Part shown: positions 1 through 12,254 of the stretch, one piece after another
Position numbering within the stretch: position 1 is the stretch's first letter
Layout: the number at the start of each line of letters is the position of its first letter
NCBI RefSeq assembly: GCF_027580225.2
Contig: NC_073361.2
Coordinates: 25,900,501-25,964,500 of the forward strand
DNA length: 64,000 nucleotides
Direction: 5' to 3'
Source: Misgurnus anguillicaudatus
Taxonomy: Eukaryota > Chordata > Actinopteri > Cypriniformes > Cobitidae
Made by a program: the position numbers and the translations under genes
The notes under the pieces: generated by a model
What the model was told of the DNA's origin: nothing
The model's database searches: none
Seen by the model: the letters and a program-made list of their open reading frames with translations, nothing else

Positions 1-1245
1 GCTTCTTTTATTTGAAACGTACACCAACGGAAATGACGCAAATATGTCACGTAGCACGCAAAGAGACAATGAGCTTTTGATATCACTGCCGTAAAGCAGT
101 GTGTCGTAAAGATTTCTTGAGGCGCGATATTTGAATTCAAATTTATATCATAACGAATGCGCGATCTGACTTAACAATTTCCGATGAGAACTCGGATCCA
201 GATCGCTGGATAAAGGGCTGAATTTTGATCTGTTCCTCGCAATCGTATGAATTTTAAAGATGTGGATTACAGCAAATGAATAAAAGTAACATCTTTTGTG
301 AATGTATGTTGTATTTTGTTGGAATTATTGCTTAGTAGTAATAATAACGTATTGCGTAGAAGACAGCATAGGAGAAAACGCGTTTTTGTGTGGCTTGGCA
401 AACAAACTAAATATTAAAAAATAGTTAAATAATTAGAGAAATCTTATTTATTTTACGTATTAATACTGTCAAAAAGTCAATATTATACATTTCAGTGTGT
501 TTTAAACGTAAGTAAATGTATGTATGGTACAAACGTAAAAATACACGTATTCTCATGAGATCACGTTAGTAAACTGAGCTGAAAAATAAAAATGTTTCAC
601 AAGGGATGAAGTTTCAGTTGATGTTTTAGTAAACGCTCAAACACACTACTGCATTTATTGAATTAAAGGTTTGTAAAAAGAAAGAAGAAAAACAAGATAA
701 AAGAAACAAAATGTAACATTCTCCTTATTAAACTTGACAATTTTTCCGTCATTCAACTATTCATCGTTGCATTCCTGTAGCAAAAGAATACACAAAAATA
801 AACTTTAGACCGACCCAAGCAACCAGCAAGCCGAGTAAACATGCTGAAAATAATTTTACCTGTTTGACATTAAGTTTGCAGAATGGCTGACTGCTCAGAC
901 TTATCAATAATGTAACAGTCTACCGGGGGCCGAGAAATGCATCCTTTCTCCGTGAAAAGAATGTTGGGTCTTTTGGGAGTTTGCTGACTGACTTAGCACT
1001 GTGTTAATGATAACATGCTGAACGTTTGGATGCCTCTAGACACCCTTACTGATTACCAGCAGTCTGCCTGATCCAGCACATTCAGTTACAGAAGAGACAG
1101 ACCATAGCCTGGAGGGTGTTGGCAAGCGAGTCTGCCTGTATTGCTGTACGCTCTTTGACACTTATAAAACAATACACTCTGTTTAGACTGAAGACAGCAG
1201 GTTTTTTAAAGGGGCCAAATCCAAACAAGATGTTCTTGCTCTTTT
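1..1245. other. intron sequence, nothing recognised
   Basis: AT-rich non-coding DNA upstream of the LE1 exon. No exon, RNA gene or clear terminal repeat was recognised; short open frames here lack any protein signature. Confidence 0.5.
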
Positions 1246-1505
1246 GCAATTTGCATTTACTCATTTGGCAGATGCTTTTATTAAAAACCACTTACAGCGC
1301 ATTACAAAGTATTCATTTTTTAAGTATATGTATTCCCTGGGCTCCAACCCATGACCTTTACACTCTAAATAGCACTAAAAGTGGTTCACTGGCTCTTAAT
1401 CATAGGGGAACCATTCTAAGTGCCATATAGCACAAACTGTATGTAGCACCCCCAGATGGTTCTTCATAGGCGCTTTATAGGTGCTATATAGCACAAAAAA
1501 ATGGT
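1246..1505 (+). repeat. teleost interspersed repeat fragments
   Basis: 1246-1362 holds the motif series ttggcagatgcttttat, ccacttacagcgcatta, tgtattccctgggct and aacccatgacctt, which I recognise as a very common fish repeat core. 1372-1505 adds a decayed stretch with twice-repeated tatagcaca and inverted ggttc/gaacc motifs. Exact family is not assigned. Confidence 0.55.
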
Positions 1506-1545
1506 TCCCAGGACCACACACTCTTTTAGAAAATAAGCTTCAAAA

Positions 1546-1687
1546 AGGTTGTCACTGGGGGTGGTACCTTTTCAAAAAGCACACTTTTGTACCTAAAAGG
1601 TGCCTATTGGTAGCTCAAAGGTAAATATTTGTACAAAAATGGTACATATTAATACCTTTTATAAGGTACTGTTCCAGTGACAACTTT
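1546..1687. mobile_element. short palindromic MITE, TTGTCACTGG ends
   Basis: The ends ggttgtcactgggg and gttccagtgacaac are inverted copies. The inside is rich in ggtac/gtacc words. A related copy lies at 47643-47785. No open frame. Confidence 0.65.
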
Positions 1688-1942
1688 CGTCTTCATTTCT
1701 GAAAGTGCAGGAGCAATATCATGGTTAGATGAGGTGACCATATCCTTTTCCCGGACATGTCCTCTATTTGGATTTCAAAAAATATGTCCGGCCAGGATAT
1801 CTAAATCGTCCAATGTCCGGGATTCAGCTTTTGTCGACAGTCCCCATTCATTGTGTGCATTTTAGCATTGCTTCACCTTTCTTTTAAGGTCCTGTCTTCT
1901 CGCATGCCACGGTTGGTAACATACACAAACAGTCAAACTGTA

Positions 1943-2416
1943 CACTGCAAAAATTATTTTCAAGAAAAAAAATCTTAGTATTTTTGTCTTGTTTTCAGTA
2001 AAAATATCTAAAAAAAATCAAATTAAGATGAAAATAATTCTTGATGAGCAAAACGACCCAAGAAAACAAGTCTAATCCCCAGACCAAAAATATCAAATTG
2101 AAGTGATTCTGTGCATAAAACAAGCAAAAAAAAAAAAAAATCTGCCAATGGGGTAAGCAGATTTTTCTTGAATTTTTCTTGAATTTAGTGTTTAAGAAAA
2201 ATGTTCAAGATTTTTTTGCTTACCCCATTGGCAATTTTTTTTGCTTGTTTTAATCACTTAAATTTGATATTTTTGGTCTAAAAACTAGACTTATTTTCTT
2301 GGGTCGTTTTGCTCATCAGGAAAAAGCAACTTAATTTAAGAATTTTTAGATATTTTTACTGAAAACAAGACAAAAATACTAAGAAAATGTTTTGTCGAAA
2401 ATCATTTTTTGCAGTG
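1943..2416. mobile_element. fold-back MITE, CACTGCAAAA ends, TA duplication
   Basis: A near-complete hairpin of 474 bp. The left arm (cactgcaaaa, then tttttgtcttgttttcag, ccaatggggtaagc) is repeated inverted in the right arm (gcttaccccattgg, ctgaaaacaagacaaaaa, ttttgcagtg). It is flanked by TA on both sides (1941-1942, 2417-2418), the target duplication of Tc1/mariner-type insertions. Confidence 0.85.
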
Positions 2417-2850
2417 TATCTCAGTCATTACCCTAAGCACCACGGCATATGAAAGCAGATGCAAGCTTCGGCTCCGCCCCGTATTTCAGTTTGGGGCTTT
2501 TAGGGCCTTTTGCAAGTTGCCACAGTATTTCTGTCACAATAAAGGCTATTATTTACATAACCGCCCACTTTTTTATGACTATTAAGTAATTAGCAACTTT
2601 ACCCATCCTGATGAATGACTTACCGTAGTAAATCCGGAAATACATGCAGTCTCTTTTCTAAATAATCCCATTTGTGTGAAAGTTGCATTGTTACTCCTTT
2701 AAATCAGAAGAATCACTTGCTTCTGTGGGGACAACCAGTCTCCAATGTTTTATTTAAAAAATATGTATTAATAAAATATAATAGAATTAATGAAAGAGTG
2801 CACATGTAAAAATAGTTTTGAATGCTCACCAATAAGCACAAGCGCAAATA

Positions 2851-3230
2851 TGACCCTGATCCACAAAACCAGTCATAAGTCACATGGGTATATTTTTAGA
2901 GATACAGTATGGCTCAAATTATAGATTTTTCTTTTATGCCAAAAATCATTGAGATGTTACAGATCATGTTAATGGAGATTTTTTTAAATTCCCTACCACA
3001 AATGTATAAAAATGTATTTATTATTAGTAATATGTTTTGCTAAGGACTTCATTTGGACAACTTTAAATGCACATTTTTTTATTATTTAGATTTTTTGCAC
3101 CCTCAGATTCCAGATTTTCATATATTTATCTTAAACATTTACTGTTTATTTTAAAAGCTTATTTATTCAGCTTTCAGATGATGTATAAATCTCAATTTAA
3201 AAAAATTGACCCTTATGACTGGTTTTGTGG
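2851..3230. mobile_element. cyprinid-type MITE with TGACCCTG...ACCACAAAACCAGTC ends
   Basis: Left end tgaccctgatccacaaaac followed by cagtcataag; right end cttatgactggttttgtgg. Internal blocks (tcttttatgccaaaaatcat, cttcatttggacaactttaa, caccctcagattccagat) match a very abundant cyprinid element I know. The right terminal bases are decayed. Confidence 0.85.
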
Positions 3231-4438
3231 TAAATGTGTATGATATGACTTATGCATTATTTCTGTTTGCGACCAGTGATTCAGGTATACTTGGTGAAAT
3301 TATTGTGATACTTTAGGAATTAGTATGCAGATTTGTGTACGTCTGAATCTGTTTACAGTCGTATTTCTCTCTCACTATCACAAAGAGTCATTCCTACTGA
3401 GCTAAGCTGATTTGCATTCAACTCACTTGCACCATTTCTGTCTCCATCTTTATCTCTCTCTGACCTGATCACTCACAAATGGTACAGCCGTTATTCTGTC
3501 CCTCCTCCTTTACAGGATGAACATGTGTGCAGTCACAACACAAATAGATTAATTATGTGCCTTTTAGAGTAGAGCAAAGATAAAACAAACACATGCAGGC
3601 ACCATAATTCAGTTTACAATTCAATTGGCAGTTTGGGAAAAGAATCGGCAGAGACTGAATGAAAATATACCCTGCCACAGACGCACACGGATTCAGAAGC
3701 ATTCAGTCTTGTTTACATATACACGCACACATAATATACAAGCAGCTTAGCACCATAAGCAGGGCTGTAACTGAGGTGATGGGGGATTTTTAAAGAGTAA
3801 AGCCACAATGTTACCCCGGAAAAGGATGATCCATTTAGAGGTTCCAACAAAATCCTATTCAAAGCCATTGACTGGAATAAAGCTATTAGCTTCTTCCAGA
3901 TTAGCTTTGTACAGCGATAATTATTATGTAAATGTGTCGAAATCAAGGCTAACTTTGTCATTTCTTTCTGAAGAGAAAGGTTTGGATCTCTCTGCAATGT
4001 TCTCCGTTAAAGATGCAAGCTGTAAAGTTTTGGTTAAAAATCTGTTTTAGAGAAAGTACATTAAAATCAGTGTTTGAAACGTTCTCCTTACTTTACATTG
4101 ATTTGCATGGGTAAGCTTATAGCAATGATCATTACAGCTGTCGGGTAATGACTTGCTTTGACTTTAACTCACATAAAGAAAAGTACGTAAAGTGCAAAGT
4201 GCGTAAAAGAAGGTAGAGTGCAAAGCACTTTAAAGTACATGCAGTTGTACATTTTTAACATAAGCTGGATTTCCATCACACTGATTTTATGCACATTTTG
4301 AAGTATCGCATAAGAAACGAGTGATGGAAACTCCACGTTTCGAAATAAAATCCCTTAATTCGCAAAAAAAGTTTTTATGCTCGCTTGAGTTGGTTTTATG
4401 CGAAAAAAGAGTAAATGCGAATAATGGGAGTTGAAAAC
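3231..4438. other. intron sequence with decayed repeats
   Basis: No exon recognised. 4262-4438 looks like the left part of another fish element (ggatttccatcacactgatt, atgcgaaaaaagagtaaatg) into which the large hAT element was inserted. An 80-codon open frame at 3808-4050 has no recognisable protein features. Confidence 0.45.
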
Positions 4439-4753
4439 CAGTGTTGGGAAAGTTCACTTTCTACATGAACTAGTTCAAAGTTCAGTTCACAAATTTTAAA
4501 TTGAACTAGTTCAGTTCATATATTTTAAAATTTTGAACTAGTTCACAGTTCCAAAAATGAACTAATTTATAGTTCTTTTTTCCCATATTATTATTATTTT
4601 TTTAATTATTGCCATTATAGCCCATATGGAACCACAGACAGTAATTATTTTATCAGTTTTAAAACTGAAGCTAAATGCATCAGATTTCATCTTCATATCC
4701 AACTTTAAAACCTTATCCAACCAGGGTTTACATTAGCATTGACTGTCTTTTTA

Positions 4754-5000
4754 GGGCCCGAGCACCGAGGAGCAGGCCAGAATGGCCTGCACCGAAAGGT
4801 GCGAAGCCCTATTGTTTTTCTTAGGATTTATTATTATTAGGGCCCGAGCACCGAGGAGCAGGCCAGAATGGCCTGCACCGAAAGGTGCGAAGCCCTATTG
4901 TTTTTGCTCAAATTTATTATTAGGGCCCGAGCACCGAGGAGCAGGCCAGAATGGCCTGCACCGAAAGGTGCGAAGCCCTATTGGTTTTGCTCGAATTTAT
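4754..5000 (+). repeat. triplicated ~85-bp hairpin header of composite repeat
   Basis: Three copies begin at 4754, 4840 and 4923 (spacing 86 and 83 bases), each gggcccgagcaccgaggagc then aggccagaatggcct then gcaccgaaaggtgcgaagcc. Each folds: tagggc pairs with gcccta, gcacc with ggtgc, gcaggcca with tggcctgc. A single fourth copy starts at 7220. TTA triplets separate copies. Confidence 0.8.
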
Positions 5001-5037
<37 letters not shown>

Positions 5038-6078
5038 CTTTTGGGCATTTTGGGTGCCTTAACATACTCGAAAACTCTTGAAATTTGGCACAGACGTCAG
5101 GGTCGTCCGTCATTGCAAAAGGGCAAAGGCTGGAACACGGGCGTGGCACGGGGGCTCTGTAGCGCCCCCTGTAATGCAAAAACAAACAGGAGTGCGCAGA
5201 TCGGGCAAACATGTACACACATGTACGAGAGTTGGTACGCATATAGATCTCATCGACCCGAACAACTTTCGCCCTCTAACATTTAAGCTCCGCCCAACAG
5301 GAAGTCAGCTATTTTGGATTGTTTAAAAAATGCATGCGTTGAACTTTTGAATACTCCTCCTAGAGGATGCATGCGATTGACACCAAAAGTGGTGAACATG
5401 ATGTTGAGACATTGGACTTGCTAAATTGCGAAGGGACTTTTGATATCTCGAACGGTTCTGCCATGGCGAGCCGACAAAGTTGTGGCGAAATCAGAGAAAC
5501 AGGAAGTGTCTAATATCTAAGGCAAAAAATGTCTTATTGTAATGACACGCGGGGTGTTTGTTCGTCTGAAGATTCCGATCGCATTGATGTGCCTATTGTG
5601 AGTATCGGGTATAGCGCCACCAGCAGGCGCCAGGAAGTGTGTCAGTCACAAAGCTGGATTTTTTTGAAAGTTCCATGCAATGTTCTTTTAAATACTCCTT
5701 CTAGGATTTTCATGCGATTGACACCAAAAGTGGTCACCATGATGCCGAGACATTGTAGATGATAAATTGCGAAGGGATTTTTGATATCTCAAACGCTGTT
5801 CCCATAGCAACCTGTCAAACTTTACTTTCATTTTAAAGGCAAATTTAAGCCTTTCAGTTGCATACAGTTAACTTTTAAATACTCCTTCTAGGATTTTCAT
5901 GCGATTGACACCAGAAGTGGTCAACATGATGCCGAGACATTGTAGATGATACATTGCGAAGGAATTTTAGACATCTCGAACGCTGTTCCCATGGCAACGC
6001 GTCAAACTTTACTTTAATTTCAGGCATGTTTAAGGCTCTTGGCGTGCTTAGTTGAACTTTAAATTTGGCACACACATC

Positions 6079-6927
6079 CAGAGATGTATAAAGTACTAGG
6101 GACCCAGACTTGAGTAAAAGTACAAGTGCTCTATCAAAAAAGTGAGCACACCACTTAAGTGGAAGTACTGAAGTATTAAACATGTTTTGTACTTAAGTAT
6201 TGCAAGTAGTTTATTTTAAAATATACTACTCAAGTACTGAAAGTAAAAGAACAAGTATTGTGTAATGTAGTTATTAAAGAAAACAGTGAAAAGTTTGAAT
6301 ATAATATTGTTTATATTATTTCAAATGTTTAAGCTAAAGGACACTCACAATTGCTTTGGCTGTAGCAGGAGTACAAGGACAGGAATGTTCAGATTAATGT
6401 AACTAATATGGCAATAGAGAATTCAGAATTAATAAAATATTAGTCGATGTAATGGTAATAGGTAAAGGTACAAGATGTTTCAATGTATTTAGGTTTCCTT
6501 CTTTCGCGCACACTCGCCCTTTCTAGCGAATTCTCTCTCTCTATCTGTCTCTCTCGTGCACTTTGGTTTTCTCTTCACTTCACATTTGTCCACAACCGCG
6601 GCTCATATTTGTGAGTGAGAGGGAGGGGTCCGCTCTTCACTATCTCCTATTGGTTTAGACCACAATCTGTGTGTGTTTCTAATGTGTATTACCGCTCCGG
6701 CAGTGATAATGTAGGTTTGGAATGATTCGTAACATTTGAGTGTAACGAGTAACTATGCAGCACATAAAAAATGTATTGGAGAAAAAGTATTAAACTCATC
6801 GAAAATATGTACTGAAGTAAAAGTGGAAGTAGGAGAAAAAAATAATAATTCAGTAGAGTACAGATACTGCCTTTTAGTACTTAAGTACAGTAGTGAAGTA
6901 GTTCTACTTCGTTACTATACATCTCTG
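6079..6927. mobile_element. 849-bp hAT MITE
   Basis: Ends are cagagatgtataaagtac and gttactatacatctctg. Perfect 8-bp duplication cacacatc at 6071-6078 and 6928-6935. Other units of the same array keep the uninterrupted site (near 9295, 10425, 11950, 14225), so the insertion is unambiguous. The interior has many agtac/gtact words; no transposase frame. Confidence 0.95.
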
Positions 6928-7219
6928 CACACATCAGAGTTTTCGGCTGTTAAGTGTTGACAAAAAGGTCAGACATAGGCTTGTCTATTTAGTGACTCAC
7001 TAGTGCCCCTGTTTGTCTAAAATATGGGGTTTCTTTTACCTACAGTCCCCAAATGGCTCAGAAACAACATTAAATAGCCCACTGATATTTTACCCACTTG
7101 ATGCCCTTGCCCACCGTGCGCCGTTTTCTCGGACGCACCGTGTAGCGGTAAAAAAACGTGCGAGGGCCCGCCATTGCTGCTTGCAGCTATATTTATTTTT
7201 ATTATTATTATTATTATTA

Positions 7220-9548
7220 GGGCCCGAGCACCGAGGAGCAGGCCAGAATGGCCTGCACCGAAAGGTGCGAAGCCCTATTGTTTTTGCTCGAATGTATTAT
7301 TATTTTTTTTTTTTTTTTTTTTTTAACACTTTTGGGCATTTTGGGTGCCTTAACATACTCGAAAACTCTTGAAATTTGGCACAGCTGTCAGAGTCGTCCG
7401 TCATTGCGAACGGGCAAAGGCTGGAACACGGGCGTGGCACAGGGGCTCTGTAGCGCCCCCTGTAATGCAAGAAAAAACATTGGTGCACAGATCGTGCAAA
7501 CATGTACGCACATGTACGAGAGTTGGTACGCATATAGATCTCATCGATCCGAACAACTTTCGCCCTCTAACATTTTAGCTCCGCCCAACAGGAAGTCAGC
7601 CATTTTGGATTGTTTAAAAAAATGCATGCAGTGAACTTTTTAAATACTCCTTCTAGGGGATTCATGGGATTGACACCAAATGTGGTGATCATGATGTCAA
7701 GACATTGGACTTGCTAAATTGCGAAGGGATTTTTGATATCTCGAACGGTTCTGCCATGGCGAGGCGACAAAGTCATGGCGAATTCAGAAAAACAGGAAGT
7801 GTCTAATATCTAAGGCAAAAAAAGTCTTATTGTGATGCCATGCGGTGTGTTTGTTCTTCTGAAGATTCCGATCGCATCGATGTGCCTATTGTGAGTCTCA
7901 GGTATAGCGCCACCACCAGGCGCCAGGAAGTGTGTCAGTCATGAACTTTTAAATACTTCTCCTAGGGAATTCATACGATTGACACCAAACGTGGTGAAGA
8001 TGATGCTGAGACATTGGACTTGCTAAATTGCGAAGGGATTTTTGATATCTCGAACGGTGTTGCCATGGCGAGGCGACAAATTTATGGCGAATTCAGAGAA
8101 ACAGGAAGTGTCAAATATCTAAAGCAAAAAATGTCTTATTGGGATGAAACGCAGTGTGTATGTTCGGCCAAGGATTCCGATCGCATCGATGTGCCTATTG
8201 TGAGTTTCGGGTATAGCGCCACCAACAGGCACCAGGAAGTGTGGCAGTCACAAAAGGTGGATTTTTGACAGTTCCATGCAATGTTCTTTTAAGTACTCCT
8301 CCTAGGATTTTCATGCGATTGACACCAAAAGTGGTCAACATGATGCTGAGGCATTGTAGATGATAAATTGCGAAGGGATTTTTGATATCTCAAATGCTGC
8401 TCCCATGGCAACACGTAAAATTTTACTTTCATTTTCAGGCATATTTAAGCACTTGGCATGCACTTTGGGTGCCTTAACATGCTCGAAAACACCGGGAATT
8501 TGGCACAGACCTCAAAGTCATTGGCCATTAGGACCGGGCAAACGCTGGAACACGGGCGTGGCAGTAGTGCTCTGTAGCGCCCCCTATAATGCAAAAAAAT
8601 TATTGGTGCACAAATCGGGCAAACATGTACGCACATGTACGAGAGTTGGTACGTATATAGATCCCATCGACCCGAACAGCTTTCACAATCAAACCTATTA
8701 ACTCCGCCCAACAGGAAGTCGGCCATTTTGGATGGTTTCAAAAATGCATACGATGAACTTTTGAATACTCCTTCTAGGGGATTTATGGGATTGACACCAA
8801 ATGTGGTGATCATGATGCCAAGACATTGTACTTGCTAAATTGCGAAGGGATTTTTGATATCCCGAACAGTTCTGGCATGGCGAGGCGACAAATTCATGGC
8901 GAAATCAGAGAAACAGGAAGTGTCTAATATCTAAGGTAAAAAATGTCTTATTATGATGACACACGGGTTGTTTGTTCGTCTGAAGATTCTGATTGCATCG
9001 ATGTGCCTATTGTGAGTCTCGGGTATAGCGCCACCACCAGGCGCCAGGAAGTGTTGCAGTCACAAAGGTTGATTTTTTGACAGTTCCATGTGATGTTCTT
9101 TTAAATACTCCTCCAAGGATTTTCATGCGATTGACACCAAAAGTGGTCAACATGATGCTGAGACATTGTAGATGATAAATTGCGAAGGGATTTTTGATAT
9201 CTCGAACGGTGTTCCCATGGCAACACCCCAAACTTTACTTTTATTTCAGGCATATTTAGGGCTCTTGGCGTGCTTAGATTAACCTAAAAGTTAACACACA
9301 TCAGAGTTGTCGGCTGTTAAGTGTGGACAAAAAGGTCAGATAAAGGTGTGCCTCTTAAGTTGCTCACTAGTGCCCCTGTTTGTCTAAAATGTGGGGTTTC
9401 TTTTACCTACAGTCCCCAAATGGGTCAGTAACAACATTAAATATATTTACCCACTTGATGAACTTGCCCAGCGTGCATCGTTTTCTCTGAGGCACCGTGT
9501 AGCGGTAAATAAACGTGCGAGGGCCCGCCATCGCTGCTTGCAGCTATA
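7220..9548 (+). repeat. composite repeat unit 2
   Basis: Starts with the header at 7220 and T tract at 7303-7324; five gattgacaccaaa subrepeats (about 7668, 7980, 8318, 8790, 9130); a second copy of the 'gggtgccttaaca' module near 8466; right module ending near 9548. About 2.33 kb. Shares private variants with unit 5. Confidence 0.75.
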
Positions 9549-10686
9549 TTTTTATTTATTTTTTTTTTTTTTTAACACTTTTGGACTTTTTGGGTGCCTT
9601 AACATACTCGAAAACTCTTGAAATTTGGCACAGACGTCAAAGTCGTCCGTCATCGCAGAAATCCAAAGGCTGGAACACGGGCGTGGCACGGGGGCTCTGT
9701 AGCGCCCCCTGTAATGCAAAAAAAAACATTGATGCACAGATCGGGCAAAAATGTACGCACATTTACGAAAGTTGGTACACATATAGATCTCATCGACCCG
9801 AACAACTTTCGCCCTCTAACATTTTAGCTCCGCCCAACAGGAAGTCCGCCATTTTGGATTGTTTAAAAAATGCATGCGGTGAACTTTTGAATACTCCTCC
9901 TAGGGGATTCAAGCAAATGACACCAAACGTGGTGATCATGATGTCAAGACATTGGACTTGCTAAATTGAGAAGGGATTTTTGATATCTCGAACGGTGTTG
10001 CAATGGCGAAGCGGCAAAGTCATGGCGAAATCAGAGAAACAGAAAGTGTCTAATATCTAAGGCAAAAAATGTCTTATAGTGATGACACGCGGGGTGTTTG
10101 TTCGTCTGAACATTCCGATCGCATCGATGTGCCTATTGTGAGTCTCGGGTATAGCGCCACCACCAGGAGCCAGGAAGTGTTGCAGTCACAAAGGTTGATT
10201 TTTTGACAGTTCCATGTGATGTTTTTTTAAATACTCCTCCTAGAATGTTTATGCGATTGACACCAAAAGTGGTCAACATGATGACAAGACATAGTAGATG
10301 ATAAATTGCGAATGGATTTTTGATATCTCGAACGCTGTTGCCATGGCAACGCATCAAAGTTTACTATTATTTCAGGAATATTTAAGCCTCTTGGCATGCT
10401 TAGATTAACTTCAAATTTGGCACACACATCAGAGTTGTCAACTGTTAAGTGTTGACAAACAGGTCAGACATAGGTGTGCCTCTTAAGTCGCTCACTAGTG
10501 CCCCCGTTTGTCCAAAATGTGGGGTTTCTTTTACCTACAGTCCCCAAATGGCTCAGAAACAACATTAAATAGCCCACTGATATTTTACCCACTTGATGCC
10601 CTTGCCCGCCGTGCATCGTTTTCTCGGACGCACCGTGTAGCGGTAAAAAAACGTGCGAGGGCCCGCCATCGCTGCTTGCAGCTATA
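9549..10686 (+). repeat. composite repeat unit 3 (shortest)
   Basis: No header; the right module of unit 2 runs straight into a T tract and aacacttttggac. Two subrepeats (about 9918 and 10256). About 1.14 kb. Confidence 0.75.
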
Positions 10687-10694
10687 TTTTTTAT

Positions 10695-10726
<32 letters not shown>

Positions 10727-12211
10727 CAACACTTTTGGGAATTTTGAGTGCCTTAACATACTCGAAAACTCTTGAAATTTGGCACAGACGTCAGAGTCGT
10801 CCGTCATCGCAGAAAACCAAAGGCTGGAACACGGGCGTGGCAGGGGGGCTCTGTAGCGCCCCCTGTAATGAAAAAAAAAACATTGGTGCACAGATCGGAC
10901 AAACATGTACGCACATGTACGAAAGCTGGTACGCATATAGATCTCATTGACCCGAACAACTTTCGTACTCTAACATATTAGCTCCGCCCAACAGGAAGTC
11001 GGCCATTTTGGATTGTTTAAAAAATGCATGCGGTGAACTTTTAAATACTCCTCCTAGTGGATTAATGGGATTGACACCAAACGTGGTGATCATGAAGCTG
11101 AGACATTGTACTTGCTAAATTGCGAAGGGATTTTTGATATCTCGAACGGTTTTGTCATGGCGAGGCGACAAATTCATGGTGAAATCAGAGAAACAGGAAG
11201 TGTCTAATATCTAAGGCAAAAAATGTCTTATTGTGATGACACACGGGGTGTTTGTACGTCTGAAGATTCTGATCGCATCAATGTGCCTATTGTGACTCCC
11301 GGGTATAGCGCCACCACCAGGCGCCAGGAAGTGTGACAGTCACAAAGGTGGATTTTTTTGACAGGCGCATGCGATGTTCTTTTAAATACTCCTCCTAGAA
11401 TGTTTATGCGATTGACACCAAAAGTGGTCAACATGATGCGAAGACATTGTAGATGATAAATTGCGAAGGGATTTTTGATATCTCGAACGTTGTTCCCATG
11501 GCAACGTGTCAAACTTTACTTTCATTTTAAAGGCATATTTAAGCCCTTCAGTTGCATCCAGTGAACTTTTCAATACTCCTTCAAGAATATTCATGCGATT
11601 GACACCAAACATGATGACCATGATGCCGAGACATTGTAGATGATAAATTGCGAAGGGAATTTTGATATCTCAAACGGTGTTCCCATGGCAACGTGTCAAA
11701 CTTTGCTTTCATTTTCCGGCATATTTAAGGCTTACAGTTACATGCAGTGAACTTTTCAATACTCCTTCTAGGACATTCATGCGATTGACACCAAACGTGG
11801 TCAACATGATGCCGAGACATTGGAGATGATAAAATGCGAAGGGATTTTTGACATTTCGAACGCTGTCGCCATGGCAACGGATCAAAGTTTACTATTATTT
11901 CAGGAATATTTAAGCCTCTTGGCATGCTTAGATTAACTTCAAATTTGGCACACACATCAGAGTTGTCAACTGTTAAGTGTTGACAAACAGGTCAGACATA
12001 GGCGTGTCTCTTAAGTCGCTCACTAGCGCCCCCGTTTGTCCAAAATGTGGGGTTTCTTTTACCTACAGTCCCCAAATGGGTCAGTAACAACATAAATAGT
12101 CCACCGATATTTACCCATTTGATGCACTTGCCCAACGTGCATTGTTTTCTCGGAGGCACCGTGTAGCGGTAAAAATACGTGCGAGGGCCCGCCATCGCTG
12201 CTTGCAGCTAT
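10687..12211 (+). repeat. composite repeat unit 4
   Basis: No header; T tract near 10698-10726; four subrepeats (about 11069, 11410, 11599, 11785); ends with the gctgcttgcagctata module. About 1.52 kb. Confidence 0.75.
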
Positions 12212-12214
12212 ATA

Positions 12215-12254
<40 letters not shown>

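Larger units (their letters stand above)
4754..7191 (+). repeat. composite repeat unit 1 (interrupted by hAT)
   Basis: Order: header, T tract (4999-5033), the module starting aacacttttgggcattttgg, three copies of the internal subrepeat marked by gattgacaccaaa (about 5376, 5716, 5905), then the right module ending cgagggcccgcc and gctgcttgcagctata. Without the 849-bp hAT element and one duplication copy the unit is about 1.58 kb. Confidence 0.75.

Noticed and set aside
4754..4814. Header resembles a hammerhead ribozyme (ccgagga, hairpin, gaaa)
   Set aside because: The core U is replaced by C, three extra bases separate the hairpin from GAAA, and no UH cleavage site pairs correctly. It is kept only as a structured repeat.
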